Assembly: GCA_035463295.1 (NCBI GenBank)
Contig: DATHTK010000076.1
Coordinates: 1-54,619, forward strand
From: DATHTK01 sp035463295
Lineage (GTDB): Bacteria; Actinomycetota; Rubrobacteria; Rubrobacterales; Rubrobacteraceae
Reading direction: 5' to 3'
Length of the DNA: 54,619 bases
The first letter of the stretch is position 1, and each line of letters begins with the position of its first letter. The notes under the pieces were generated by a model. It made no database searches and had not been told where the DNA came from. It saw only the letters and a list, made by a program, of their open reading frames with translations. The translations under genes and the position numbers were made by a program. Of the stretch, positions 33,557 through 40,421 are shown in pieces.

Positions 33557-34144
33557 TTACAACACCTTGGGCAAGTAGCCCGGGCGCGACGCTTCGAAGG
33601 CCTCCAGCTCGTCCTCGTGAGTCAAGGTCAGGCCTATGTCGTCGAGGCCGTTGAGAAGCCGGTAGCGGGCGAAGTTGTCGAAGGCGAAGGGCGCCTCGAA
33701 GCCCGGGGCCCTTACGACGCGACCCTCGAGGTCGACCGTAATCTCGGCCTCCGGGTCCTCGCGCGCGAGATCGAGGAGCTTCTGCACAGATTCTTCCGGC
33801 AACTCGACGGCGAGAAGACCGATCTTGGCGCAGTTATTCTTGAAGATGTCGGCCAATGACGGGGCGATGACGGCGCCGAAACCGTAGTCCTGTATGGCCC
33901 ACGGCGCGTGCTCGCGGCTGGAGCCGCTCCCGAAGTTCTGCCCGGCGAGCAGCACGACCGCGTCCTCGTGCTCGGGCTTGTTCATCACGAAGTCCGGGTC
34001 CTCGCGCCACTGCGAGAAGAGGAACTGCCCAAAGCCGGTCCGCTCGATGCGCTTGAGGGCGTCGCTCGGGACGATCTGGTCGGTGTCCACGTCGTCCCAC
34101 CCGAGCGGGAGGGCCTTGCCGGACACTTCTCTTACCGGTTCCAT
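33557..34144 (-). CDS. leuD: 3-isopropylmalate dehydratase small subunit
   Basis: Swivelling-domain subunit of isopropylmalate isomerase, 195 residues, which with LeuC converts 2-isopropylmalate to 3-isopropylmalate in leucine synthesis. Signatures: DDVDTDQIVPSD near 18-30 and NFGSGSSREHAPWAI near 70-85, which contains the substrate-carboxylate Arg. The C-terminal FARYRLLNGLDDIGLTL is typical. The ATG lies immediately after the leuC stop (no gap), so the subunits are translated in tandem. It is the last gene of an operon that starts with two methyltransferase genes. Confidence 0.97.
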   Translation of the reverse strand: MEPVREVSGKALPLGWDDVDTDQIVPSDALKRIERTGFGQFLFSQWREDPDFVMNKPEHEDAVVLLAGQNFGSGSSREHAPWAIQDYGFGAVIAPSLADIFKNNCAKIGLLAVELPEESVQKLLDLAREDPEAEITVDLEGRVVRAPGFEAPFAFDNFARYRLLNGLDDIGLTLTHEDELEAFEASRPGYLPKVL

Positions 34145-35548
34145 CTAGCTCACCTCCAGGGGGACGCCGAGCTCCGAGGGGGACGCGAAGCGGCCCATGA
34201 CGGCCGTCGCGGCGGCGACGACGGGGCTCACGAGGTGCGTCCGTCCGCCCTTGCCCTGGCGTCCTTCGAAGTTGCGGTTGGACGTCGAGGCGCAGCGCTC
34301 GCCGGGCTGTAGGATGTCCGGGTTCATCCCGAGACACATCGAGCAGCCGGCGTTGCGCCACTCGAACCCTGCTCCCGTAAAGATCTCGTCGAGACCCTCA
34401 TCCTCGGCCTGCTGCTTGACGCGCATCGAGCCGGGAACGACGAGCGCCCGGATGCCCTCCTTGACCTTGTGGCCTTCGAGGACGCGGGCGGCGGCCCGGA
34501 GGTCCTCGATGCGGGCGTTGGTGCAGGACCCGAGGAAGACGGTGTCCACCTCGATCTCGCGCATCGGCGTGCCGGGCGTGAGGTCCATGTACTTGAGGGC
34601 GCGCTCGTGGCCGTCGTTCTTCGGCTCGGGGACCGCGCCGTCCAGCGGGACGGTCTGCGCCGGGGTCGTTCCCCACGAGACGTACGGGACGAGGTCTTCG
34701 GCCCGGATGACGACCTCTTTGTCGAACCCGGCGCCTTCATCTGTCGGAAGCTTCTTCCACTCCTCGACCGCTCTCTCCCAGTCCTCGCCCTTCGGGGCGT
34801 AATCCCTACCCTCGAGGTACTCGAATGTCGTCTCATCCGGGGCGATGAGCCCGGCGCGCGCTCCGCCCTCTATGGACATGTTGCAGACGGTCATGCGGCC
34901 CTCCATCGAGAGTGAGCGCACCGCCTCGCCCCGGTACTCGATGACGTGACCGACCCCGCCGCCGGTCCCGATCCTGTTCAATATCCCGAGCATGAGGTCC
35001 TTGGCCGTGACGTCGGCCGGCAGCTCGCCCTCGACCGTTACGGCCATCGTCTTCGGGCGGCTCTGCGGAAGCGTCTGGGTCGCGAGGACGTGCTCGACCT
35101 CCGACGTGCCGATCCCGAACGCGAGGGCGCCGAACGCGCCGTGGGTCGCCGTGTGGGAGTCGCCGCAGACTATGACGAGCCCGGGCTGCGTGAGGCCCAT
35201 CTCGGGCCCGATGATGTGCACGATACCCTGGCCCCTGGAGCCCCAGGGATGGAGCTGGATGCCGAACTCCTCGCAGTTCTCCCTGAGCGCCTCCATCTGC
35301 TTGGCCGAGACCTCGTCCCGGATCGGCATCCCTATCCCGGTCGTCGGGACGTTGTGATCCATCGTCGCGAGGGTGAGGCCGGGCCGGCGCACCTTGCGCC
35401 CGGCGAGCCGGAGACCTTCGAAAGCCTGCGGGCTGGTCACCTCGTGCACGAGGTGGAGGTCGACGTAGAGGAGGTCCGGCTCCCCCTCGGCGCTGCGCAC
35501 CACGTGCCGCTCCCACACTTTCTCTACGAGCGTCTTGGGTCTATCCAC
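34145..35548 (-). CDS. leuC: 3-isopropylmalate dehydratase large subunit
   Basis: Iron-sulfur subunit of isopropylmalate isomerase, about 467 residues. Cluster ligands are intact: Cys in FLGSCTNARIEDL and the pair in GCSMCLGMN. Substrate-site motifs VCGDSHTATHGAFGALAFGIGTSEVEHVLATQ (core: GDSHTATHGAFG) and STSNRNFEGRQG are present. GTG 35548 was chosen because AAAGGAAG precedes it and the protein then begins DRPKTLVEKVWERHVV as in the family; a 16-residue extension is possible. It follows the second methyltransferase gene by 28 bases and abuts leuD. The divergent IclR protein upstream is a probable regulator. Confidence 0.97.
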   Translation of the reverse strand: MDRPKTLVEKVWERHVVRSAEGEPDLLYVDLHLVHEVTSPQAFEGLRLAGRKVRRPGLTLATMDHNVPTTGIGMPIRDEVSAKQMEALRENCEEFGIQLHPWGSRGQGIVHIIGPEMGLTQPGLVIVCGDSHTATHGAFGALAFGIGTSEVEHVLATQTLPQSRPKTMAVTVEGELPADVTAKDLMLGILNRIGTGGGVGHVIEYRGEAVRSLSMEGRMTVCNMSIEGGARAGLIAPDETTFEYLEGRDYAPKGEDWERAVEEWKKLPTDEGAGFDKEVVIRAEDLVPYVSWGTTPAQTVPLDGAVPEPKNDGHERALKYMDLTPGTPMREIEVDTVFLGSCTNARIEDLRAAARVLEGHKVKEGIRALVVPGSMRVKQQAEDEGLDEIFTGAGFEWRNAGCSMCLGMNPDILQPGERCASTSNRNFEGRQGKGGRTHLVSPVVAAATAVMGRFASPSELGVPLEVS

Positions 35549-35576
35549 TATCTTCCTTTCCTCTACCAGCGTTCTC

Positions 35577-36263
35577 TCATCCCTTACGCCCCCCATATAC
35601 CACGAAGCGGTGGTCGTCGTAGACGCAGCGCACCCCCTCGAAGCCGGTGTCCTCGAGCCATCGGAGCTGCGCTTCCAGGGTGGCGTTCCTGTCCGCCCTC
35701 ATTCGCCCGAGCGCGGCGGCGAGGTCCTCCGCGGAGACGCCCGCTTCGCGCACCCGCCGCAGCCACCACTCCCCGTAGCGCGCCTCCTCCTCCGGCGTCT
35801 CGCCCCGCACCTGGTCCGCGTTGACGAAGTACCCGCCCCGCGCGAGAGAGTCGTACACCTTCTCGAAGAGCTCCCTCTTGTCCCCGTGCGTGAGGTGGTG
35901 GATCGAGAGCGCCGACACGACGAGGTCGTAGCCTTCGCCTATCGAGGGCAACGGCTTTCTCGCGTAGTCCATGTTGCGGAACTCGAAGCGCCCGGGCTTC
36001 CCCGCGAAGCGCCGCCGCGCGACCCGGAGCATCTGGACGGAGAGGTCCACGAGCGTCAGGCGCGAGCGCGGGAACCTCTCTGCGACCATCGCGCTCAAGA
36101 GGCCGGTCCCGGCCCCGAGGTCGAGCGCCCGGATCTCCGCGTCCTTGTCGAAGGGGACGCTCTCGATCGCGGCGCCGTAGAACGCTTCGAGACCAGGCAC
36201 GAGCTGCCGGCGCGACCGGTCGTAGTCCCGCGCCGCCGCGTCGAACAGCGCGCCCGTGCTCAC
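35577..36263 (-). CDS. Class I SAM-dependent methyltransferase
   Basis: A 228-residue Rossmann-fold methyltransferase. ALDLGAGTGLLSAMVAERFP is the SAM-binding motif I (core LDLGAGTGLLS, about 48-58), TLVDLSVQML the acidic loop, and YDLVVSALSIHHLTHGDK the post-motif region with the typical SALSIHH. Similar proteins include TrmR/MenG-like and small-molecule methyltransferases; the acceptor is not identified. The GTG start overlaps the TGA of the upstream methyltransferase by four bases (GTGA), and leuC follows after 28 bases. The open frame extends far upstream, but only as a shadow of the other methyltransferase gene. Its place inside a leucine operon is unusual. Confidence 0.88.
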   Translation of the reverse strand: MSTGALFDAAARDYDRSRRQLVPGLEAFYGAAIESVPFDKDAEIRALDLGAGTGLLSAMVAERFPRSRLTLVDLSVQMLRVARRRFAGKPGRFEFRNMDYARKPLPSIGEGYDLVVSALSIHHLTHGDKRELFEKVYDSLARGGYFVNADQVRGETPEEEARYGEWWLRRVREAGVSAEDLAAALGRMRADRNATLEAQLRWLEDTGFEGVRCVYDDHRFVVYGGRKG

Positions 36264-37048
36264 GCCGAACCCCGTACCGCGAGCATGTTGAGACGTACGT
36301 AGTCCACGACCCGCGAGCCCATACCCGAGATCCTCTCCACCACCGCGGCGACAAAAGGTTCCTTCTCTCCCTCCGGTAACACCGAGAGGTGCCGCCCGAG
36401 CACGGCGGTCTTGACGAACTGCGCGAGCTCCTCCTCCGTGTCGAAGGTCGCGTCCTCCCGGTGCATCCAGGTCTCGGCCTCCTCGAACCCGGCCGCCTCG
36501 AGGCGGGCTCGCGTCGTCTCCGGATCGGGGAAGTTCCACGGGTCCTCCCAACCGGCGAAGTACTCCTTGAAGCGGCCCTCGGCCATGACCTCCTCTATGG
36601 CCGCCCGCGTCCGCTCGATGTTGCCCCTCCCGCCGCACTGGGCCACGAGCCGCCCGCCGGGCCTGAGCGCCCGCGCGAGCCGCCCGAAGAGGCGCGGATG
36701 GTCCTCGATCCAGTGGAACGTGGCGGTGGAGAAGATCATGTCCACCAACTCCTCGACCTCCAGCTCCAGAAGGTCCCACCGCTCTACTCGTACCCGTCCA
36801 TCCCCGGCGAACCGCCCCCGCGCCGCCTCCACCATAGCCAACGATGCGTCCACCGCGAGCACCGTTCCCCGAGGCAAGCGCTCCAGCAAGAGCTCCGTTA
36901 CCCGCCCCGTTCCACACCCCGCGTCGATGACAGCCTCGTCCCCCCGCAGCGCCCGGCGCTCCAGATACAGCCTGAGCAGGTTCGCACCCCAGCCCGTCTG
37001 CGGCTCAGAGACCGCCTCGTAGCCGACCGCGTCCCACTCGAGCGACAA
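36260..37048 (-). CDS. SAM-dependent methyltransferase, trans-aconitate methyltransferase-like
   Basis: A 262-residue methyltransferase. It opens EWDAVGYEAVSEPQTGWGANLL, close to the WNPxxYxxxSxxQxxWG start of Tam-type enzymes, with VIDAGCGTGRVTELLLERLP as motif I (core DAGCGTGRVT), VLAVDASLAMVEAAR as the acidic loop and FSTATFHWIEDHPRLF as the characteristic TFHW segment. Tam methylates carboxylates of trans-aconitate, and the yeast relative Tmt1 methylates 3-isopropylmalate. The location directly upstream of leuCD makes an isopropylmalate or isopropylmaleate-type substrate plausible here, but this is inference. The TTG start follows a GGGAGAGGGAG ribosome site and lies next to the divergent IclR promoter. 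Confidence 0.88.
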   Translation of the reverse strand: MSLEWDAVGYEAVSEPQTGWGANLLRLYLERRALRGDEAVIDAGCGTGRVTELLLERLPRGTVLAVDASLAMVEAARGRFAGDGRVRVERWDLLELEVEELVDMIFSTATFHWIEDHPRLFGRLARALRPGGRLVAQCGGRGNIERTRAAIEEVMAEGRFKEYFAGWEDPWNFPDPETTRARLEAAGFEEAETWMHREDATFDTEEELAQFVKTAVLGRHLSVLPEGEKEPFVAAVVERISGMGSRVVDYVRLNMLAVRGSA

Positions 37049-37062
37049 ACTCCCTCTCCCTC

Positions 37063-37091
37063 TTGTTCTGTCTCGAATTATGAGACATAAT
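37063..37091 (+). promoter_or_regulatory. Promoter of the IclR gene with nested palindromes
   Basis: TTGTTC at 37063-37068 and CATAAT at 37086-37091 are 17 bases apart, placing the start site close to ATG 37101. Two inverted repeats overlap it: GTCTC with GAGAC arms (37070-37086) and ATTATG with CATAAT arms around AGA (37077-37091). They also lie in front of the divergent methyltransferase-leuCD operon and are candidate operators for the IclR protein. Confidence 0.6.
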
Positions 37092-37100
37092 GATCAATAT

Positions 37101-37823
37101 ATGGACAGTATAAAGGTCTCACGGGTTGAGGGCAAGGTAACGAGCGGGGTTGGGGTAGTTGACAAGACGGTTTTGATCCTCTCGTTTCTCGCGGAGGGTG
37201 GGCCGGCGGCGTTGGCGGGGGTGGTCGAGGGGACGGGGCTTTCGCGCCCGACGGCGTACCGGCTCTTGTCGGCGCTGGAGGCGCACCGGCTCGTGACGCG
37301 GGGCGGTGGGCGCTACGCTCTCGGGGTGCGGCTCGCCTCGTGGGGTAGCCGGGTTGTGGGCGTGGGTCTCGTCGAGCGGGCGAGGCCGGTGCTGGTCGCA
37401 CTCAGGGACGAGACTGGCGAGAGCATTCAGCTCTACGTCAGGGAGCGGGACCGGCGTCTGTGCGTGGCCTCGGTCGAACGGGCGGGCGGGGGCTTGAGGG
37501 ACGCGGTGCCGGTTGGGGCGGTGCTCGCGCTCGCGCGCGGGTCGGGAGGAAAGGTGCTCCTCGCGTGGGGGGGAGAGGAGCACCTCTCCGGCGCGGACGC
37601 GGCTGAGCTGGCGGAGATCCGGAACCGCGGGTGGGCGGAGAGCGTCGCCGAGCGCGAGGCGGGGGTGGCGAGCGTCAGCGCGCCGGTCTTCGGTCCCGAG
37701 GGAGAGTTGAAGGCGGCGGTGTGTGCGAGCGGCCCGATCTCACGCCTCGGGGAGCATCCCGGAGAGCGCCTGGCGGGTCCGGTCGTGGCCGCGTCGCGCA
37801 GGATCTCGCACGCTCTGGGCTAG
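37101..37823 (+). CDS. ndgR: IclR family regulator, NdgR/LtbR-like (leucine biosynthesis)
   Basis: Regulator of about 240 residues. A winged helix (about 15-75) with SGVGVVDKTVLILSFL and AGVVEGTGLSRPTAYRLLSALEAH (core TGLSRPTAYRLL) is followed by the effector domain, including VERARPVLVALRDETGESIQLYVRE, AGGGLRDAVPVGAVL and RGWAESVAEREAGVASVSAP. These stretches closely resemble NdgR of Streptomyces and LtbR of corynebacteria, which sit divergently beside leuCD and regulate leucine genes. ATG 37080 lies inside the palindrome and in the -35/-10 spacer, so ATG 37101, about ten bases after the CATAAT box and without a Shine-Dalgarno, is the likely leaderless start. Two methyltransferase genes separate it from leuC. 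Confidence 0.9.
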   Translation: MDSIKVSRVEGKVTSGVGVVDKTVLILSFLAEGGPAALAGVVEGTGLSRPTAYRLLSALEAHRLVTRGGGRYALGVRLASWGSRVVGVGLVERARPVLVALRDETGESIQLYVRERDRRLCVASVERAGGGLRDAVPVGAVLALARGSGGKVLLAWGGEEHLSGADAAELAEIRNRGWAESVAEREAGVASVSAPVFGPEGELKAAVCASGPISRLGEHPGERLAGPVVAASRRISHALG

Positions 37824-37855
37824 GAGTTCTCACCGGCAACGGGGCGCGCTACACC

Positions 37856-38800
37856 TTACGAGTCTGGTGACGCTCCCTGGTCCTGCCCGCGGGTCTTCCA
37901 CAGGGAGGCGAGGATCGAGACCGTCACGACCGTGGCGATAAACGGCAGGGAGACCCAGACCGGCACCTTGCCGAAGAGGTCCGAGATAATGAACTTCGCT
38001 CCGACGAAGACGAGGACGACGGCGAGGCCGGCCTGCAGGTAGATGAAGCGCTCCATCATCCCCGCCAGCATGAAGTACAGCGGGCGCAGGCCGAGAACCG
38101 CGAAGGCGTTGGCCGACCACACGATAAAGGCGCTCGACGTGATCGCGAAGATCGCCGGTATCGAGTCGACGGCGAAGACGACGTCCGTCGTTGCCACAAC
38201 GACTATGACGGCGAAGAGCGGCGTCGCGTAGAGCTTCCCGGCGTGGCGCGTAAAGAAACGCTCGCCCCTGAAGTCCTCGGTCATCGGTACCAGGCGCCGC
38301 ACGAGGCGCAGCACGGGGTTACGCTCGGGGTGCACCTCGGCGTCGCGATGGAACGCCATCCTTATGCCCGTGTAGATAAGGAACACGCCGAAGACGTAGA
38401 CCATCCAGTCGTAGCGCTCCAGGAGCTGCGCCCCGACGAGCACGAAGACACCGCGGAGCACCAGCGCCCCGACGATTCCCCAGAACAGGACCCGGTACTG
38501 GTAGCGCGCGGGGACCGCGAAATATGAGAAGATAAGGGCGAAGACGAAGACGTTGTCCACCGAGAGGCTCTTCTCGACGATATAGCCGGCGAAGTACTCG
38601 CCGCCCCGCTCCGGACCGGCCACGGCGAAGACCACACCGCCGAAGAGCAGGGCGACGGTGATCCAGAAGACGCTCATCAGCGTCGCCTGCCGGAAGGAGA
38701 TCTCGCGCGACCGCCGCGCCAGAACCACCAGGTCCAGCACCAGCAGTAGCGCTATCAGGCCCGTAAACCCCAGCCAGGCCCAGAGGGGGAAGGTAGTCAT
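37856..38800 (-). CDS. TerC family integral membrane protein
   Basis: Membrane protein of about 314 residues with eight or nine helices. The diagnostic TerC/Alx residues are present: EKSLSVDNVFVFALIFSYF near residue 80 (core SLSVDNVFVF) and VVATTDVVFAVDSIPAIFAIT near 205 (core DVVFAVDSIPA). The paired acidic helices probably carry a metal ion such as Mn2+ during export in the exoenzyme/metalation pathway. ATG 38800 has GGGAGGT six bases upstream; GTG 38803 is possible. The ATG shares a base with the stop of a 33-codon ORF (TGATG), so it may be translated by coupling. I saw no yybP-ykoY riboswitch match in the leader. Confidence 0.93.
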   Translation of the reverse strand: MTTFPLWAWLGFTGLIALLLVLDLVVLARRSREISFRQATLMSVFWITVALLFGGVVFAVAGPERGGEYFAGYIVEKSLSVDNVFVFALIFSYFAVPARYQYRVLFWGIVGALVLRGVFVLVGAQLLERYDWMVYVFGVFLIYTGIRMAFHRDAEVHPERNPVLRLVRRLVPMTEDFRGERFFTRHAGKLYATPLFAVIVVVATTDVVFAVDSIPAIFAITSSAFIVWSANAFAVLGLRPLYFMLAGMMERFIYLQAGLAVVLVFVGAKFIISDLFGKVPVWVSLPFIATVVTVSILASLWKTRGQDQGASPDS

Positions 38801-38901
38801 CACACTACCTCCCGCACGCAGCAGTTCGCATCGAATTCTTTACAGACCTGGGAGTAGGGCGGGCGGTCGTGGAACTTCCTCCCGAGGGCGAGATACTTCA
38901 T
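38800..38901 (-). CDS. Putative 33-aa small protein coupled to TerC
   Basis: A short frame begins ATG at 38901 with GGAG seven bases upstream and ends in a TGA that overlaps the TerC ATG (TGATG). The peptide starts MKYLALGRKFHDRPPY and contains VCKEFDANCCVREVV, so it has three cysteines, two of them adjacent, with acidic residues between. It has no membrane segment. The arrangement suggests either a leader peptide controlling TerC translation or a small metal-binding partner. The final codons also encode the TerC ribosome site, so the C-terminus is constrained by that function. No homologue is known to me. Confidence 0.5.
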   Translation of the reverse strand: MKYLALGRKFHDRPPYSQVCKEFDANCCVREVV

Positions 38902-39105
38902 GTGGCGACTCCGTTCGGCTCGTTTACACAACAAGCCGGAAGTCTCTCCACCCTGCCGGGCCGGCTCCACCGGGCTGCGCCGGATTGACGATGAAGCCTC
39001 GAGGGATACTCCCCTCCGGAATGACTTATAGTTTATTTAACGATCCCACCATGTCAAGCCCGGTGTCACAGCGCTCCTCTGAAACCTCTCAGAGACGGTA
39101 CTATC

Positions 39106-39210
39106 GTGGCAATCTCGAGGTGGCTACGATGCCTGCTGATGTGGCGCATCCTACTTCCGGTGGCGGGTGCGCTTCTGGTCCTGGGCCCCGTTAGCCGTCA
39201 CGTCCGCTAG
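39106..39210 (+). CDS. Possible 34-aa single-helix membrane peptide
   Basis: From GTG 39106 the frame reads VAISRWLRCLLMWRILLPV then AGALLVLGPVSRHVR and stops at 39210. The charge-flanked hydrophobic run (about residues 13-30) looks like one membrane helix ending in a basic tail. There is no strong ribosome site, and the stop codon lies in the -10 box of trpS. It may be a real small protein or an accident of composition. Confidence 0.25.
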   Translation: MAISRWLRCLLMWRILLPVAGALLVLGPVSRHVR

Positions 39211-39213
39211 AAT
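39208..39213 (+). promoter_or_regulatory. -10 element abutting trpS start
   Basis: TAGAAT ends seven bases before ATG 39221, which lacks a Shine-Dalgarno; this is the spacing of a leaderless transcript. The same TAGAAT box sits six bases before mutS. No good -35 is visible. Confidence 0.45.
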
Positions 39214-39220
39214 ACGCCCC

Positions 39221-40213
39221 ATGCAAGAGAGAGATCGGGTATTCAGCGGCATACAGCCGAGTGGGACACCCCACCTCGGGACATATCTCGGTGCCCTGAA
39301 GAACTGGGTATCCATACAGGACGACTACGAGAGCTACTACTGCATCGTGGACCTGCACGCCCTCACCACGCCGCAGGACCCGAAGGTCTTACGGCACAGC
39401 GTCCGGGAGAGTACGGCGATCTACCTCGCAGCGGGCCTGGACCCGGAGAAGTCTGTCATCTTCCGCCAGAGCCGCGTCTCCGAACACACCGAGCTCGCCT
39501 GGCTCCTGGACTGCATAGCGAAAGTGGGCGAACTCTCGCGCATGACGCAGTTCAAGGACAAGAGCCGTCGGGGTGGGGCAGAGGCTGCGAGCGTCGGGCT
39601 CTACGTCTATCCCGTGCTCCAGGCCGCGGACATACTTCTATACAACGCGCACCTCGTCCCCGTCGGCGAGGACCAGCGCCAGCACCTCGAGCTGGCGCGG
39701 ACGCTCGCGCGGCGCTTCAACGGCATGTATGGGGAGACCTTCGTGGTACCGGAGATCATGATCCCCGAGGCCGGCGCGAGGGTCATGGCGCTCGACGCAC
39801 CGGAGCAGAAGATGAGTAAGAGCTCGCCGACGCCGGCGGGCTACATCGCGCTGCTCGACGAGCCGGATGTGATCCGGCGCAAGATCCGGCGCGCCAAGAC
39901 CGACTCGGGAACGGAGGTCGTCGCCTCCCCGGAGAAGCCCGCGATAACTAACCTCCTGGGCATCTACGCCGCAACGAGCGGGGAGAGCATCGCCACCCTC
40001 GAAGAGCGCTACGAGGGCCGGGGCTACGGCGACCTGAAGAAGGACCTCGCCGAGGTCGTAGTCGAGGCGCTCTCCCCCATCCGGGAGCGAGCGCTCGAGC
40101 TGCTCGACGACCCGCGGGAGCTCGACAACACTCTCGACTCCGGCGCCGAGAAGGCGCGCGGGGTCGCCTCCTCCACTCTAGGCGCCGCGTGGGCGAAGAT
40201 GGGGCTTGACTAG
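39221..40213 (+). CDS. trpS: Tryptophanyl-tRNA synthetase
   Basis: Class I aminoacyl-tRNA synthetase of 330 residues that charges tRNA-Trp. RVFSGIQPSGTPHLGTYLGALKNWV at residues 6-30 includes the HIGH-like motif (PHLG in TPHLGTYLG), and the KMSKS loop is seen as EQKMSKSSPTP near 190. VGEDQRQHLELARTLARRFN and YPVLQAADILLYNA (parts of the Trp pocket) are typical. The ATG at 39221 was chosen since it matches family N-termini; the frame stays open 18 codons upstream. A small winged-helix gene starts in its stop codon, and an ABC-class ATPase follows, a three-gene unit. Confidence 0.97.
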   Translation: MQERDRVFSGIQPSGTPHLGTYLGALKNWVSIQDDYESYYCIVDLHALTTPQDPKVLRHSVRESTAIYLAAGLDPEKSVIFRQSRVSEHTELAWLLDCIAKVGELSRMTQFKDKSRRGGAEAASVGLYVYPVLQAADILLYNAHLVPVGEDQRQHLELARTLARRFNGMYGETFVVPEIMIPEAGARVMALDAPEQKMSKSSPTPAGYIALLDEPDVIRRKIRRAKTDSGTEVVASPEKPAITNLLGIYAATSGESIATLEERYEGRGYGDLKKDLAEVVVEALSPIRERALELLDDPRELDNTLDSGAEKARGVASSTLGAAWAKMGLD

Positions 40214-40419
40214 TGGAGGAGACGAAGGCCAGGATCATCAAAGTCCTGACGGCCATCCCGCAGGGGGTTCTCTACTCGACCACCGACTGGCACCGGCTCC
40301 TGGGCGACGACAAGCGCGAGATCCGGCACGCGCTCGACGACCTCGAGGCCGAGGGCCGCATCGAGGTCGTAAAGAGCGAGGCCGGCCGCTCCGACAAGCC
40401 GCTCTATAAATTGAAGTAG
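40213..40419 (+). CDS. Small winged-helix-like protein
   Basis: A 68-residue protein whose GTG start shares a base with the trpS stop. ARIIKVLTAIPQGVLYSTTDWHRLLGDDKREIRHALDDLEAEGRIEVVKSE gives a helix, a turn and a second helix followed by a beta wing (core: IRHALDDLEAEGRIEVV). The DLEAEGRIEV pattern is that of a minimal winged-helix DNA-binding or protein-interaction domain. It ends just before the GTG of the ABC-class ATPase gene. It may be a transcriptional regulator or an accessory factor for one of its neighbours; I cannot assign a target. Confidence 0.75.
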   Translation: MEETKARIIKVLTAIPQGVLYSTTDWHRLLGDDKREIRHALDDLEAEGRIEVVKSEAGRSDKPLYKLK

Positions 40420-40421
40420 CG

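Larger units (their letters stand above)
38902..39220. other. Divergent region between TerC leader and trpS
   Basis: About 320 bases with an AT-rich patch near 39020-39040 (TTATAGTTTATTTAA). A weak candidate small ORF lies at 39106-39210. Nothing else is recognisable. Confidence 0.4.

Noticed and set aside
36264..36917. Extended N-terminus of the second methyltransferase
   Set aside because: Gly-rich out-of-frame shadow of the Tam-like gene; the GTG at 36263 overlapping the upstream stop is the natural start.
38804..38960. yybP-ykoY manganese riboswitch upstream of TerC
   Set aside because: Expected because TerC genes often carry one, but I could not find its conserved core on the minus strand; a coupled small ORF is present instead.
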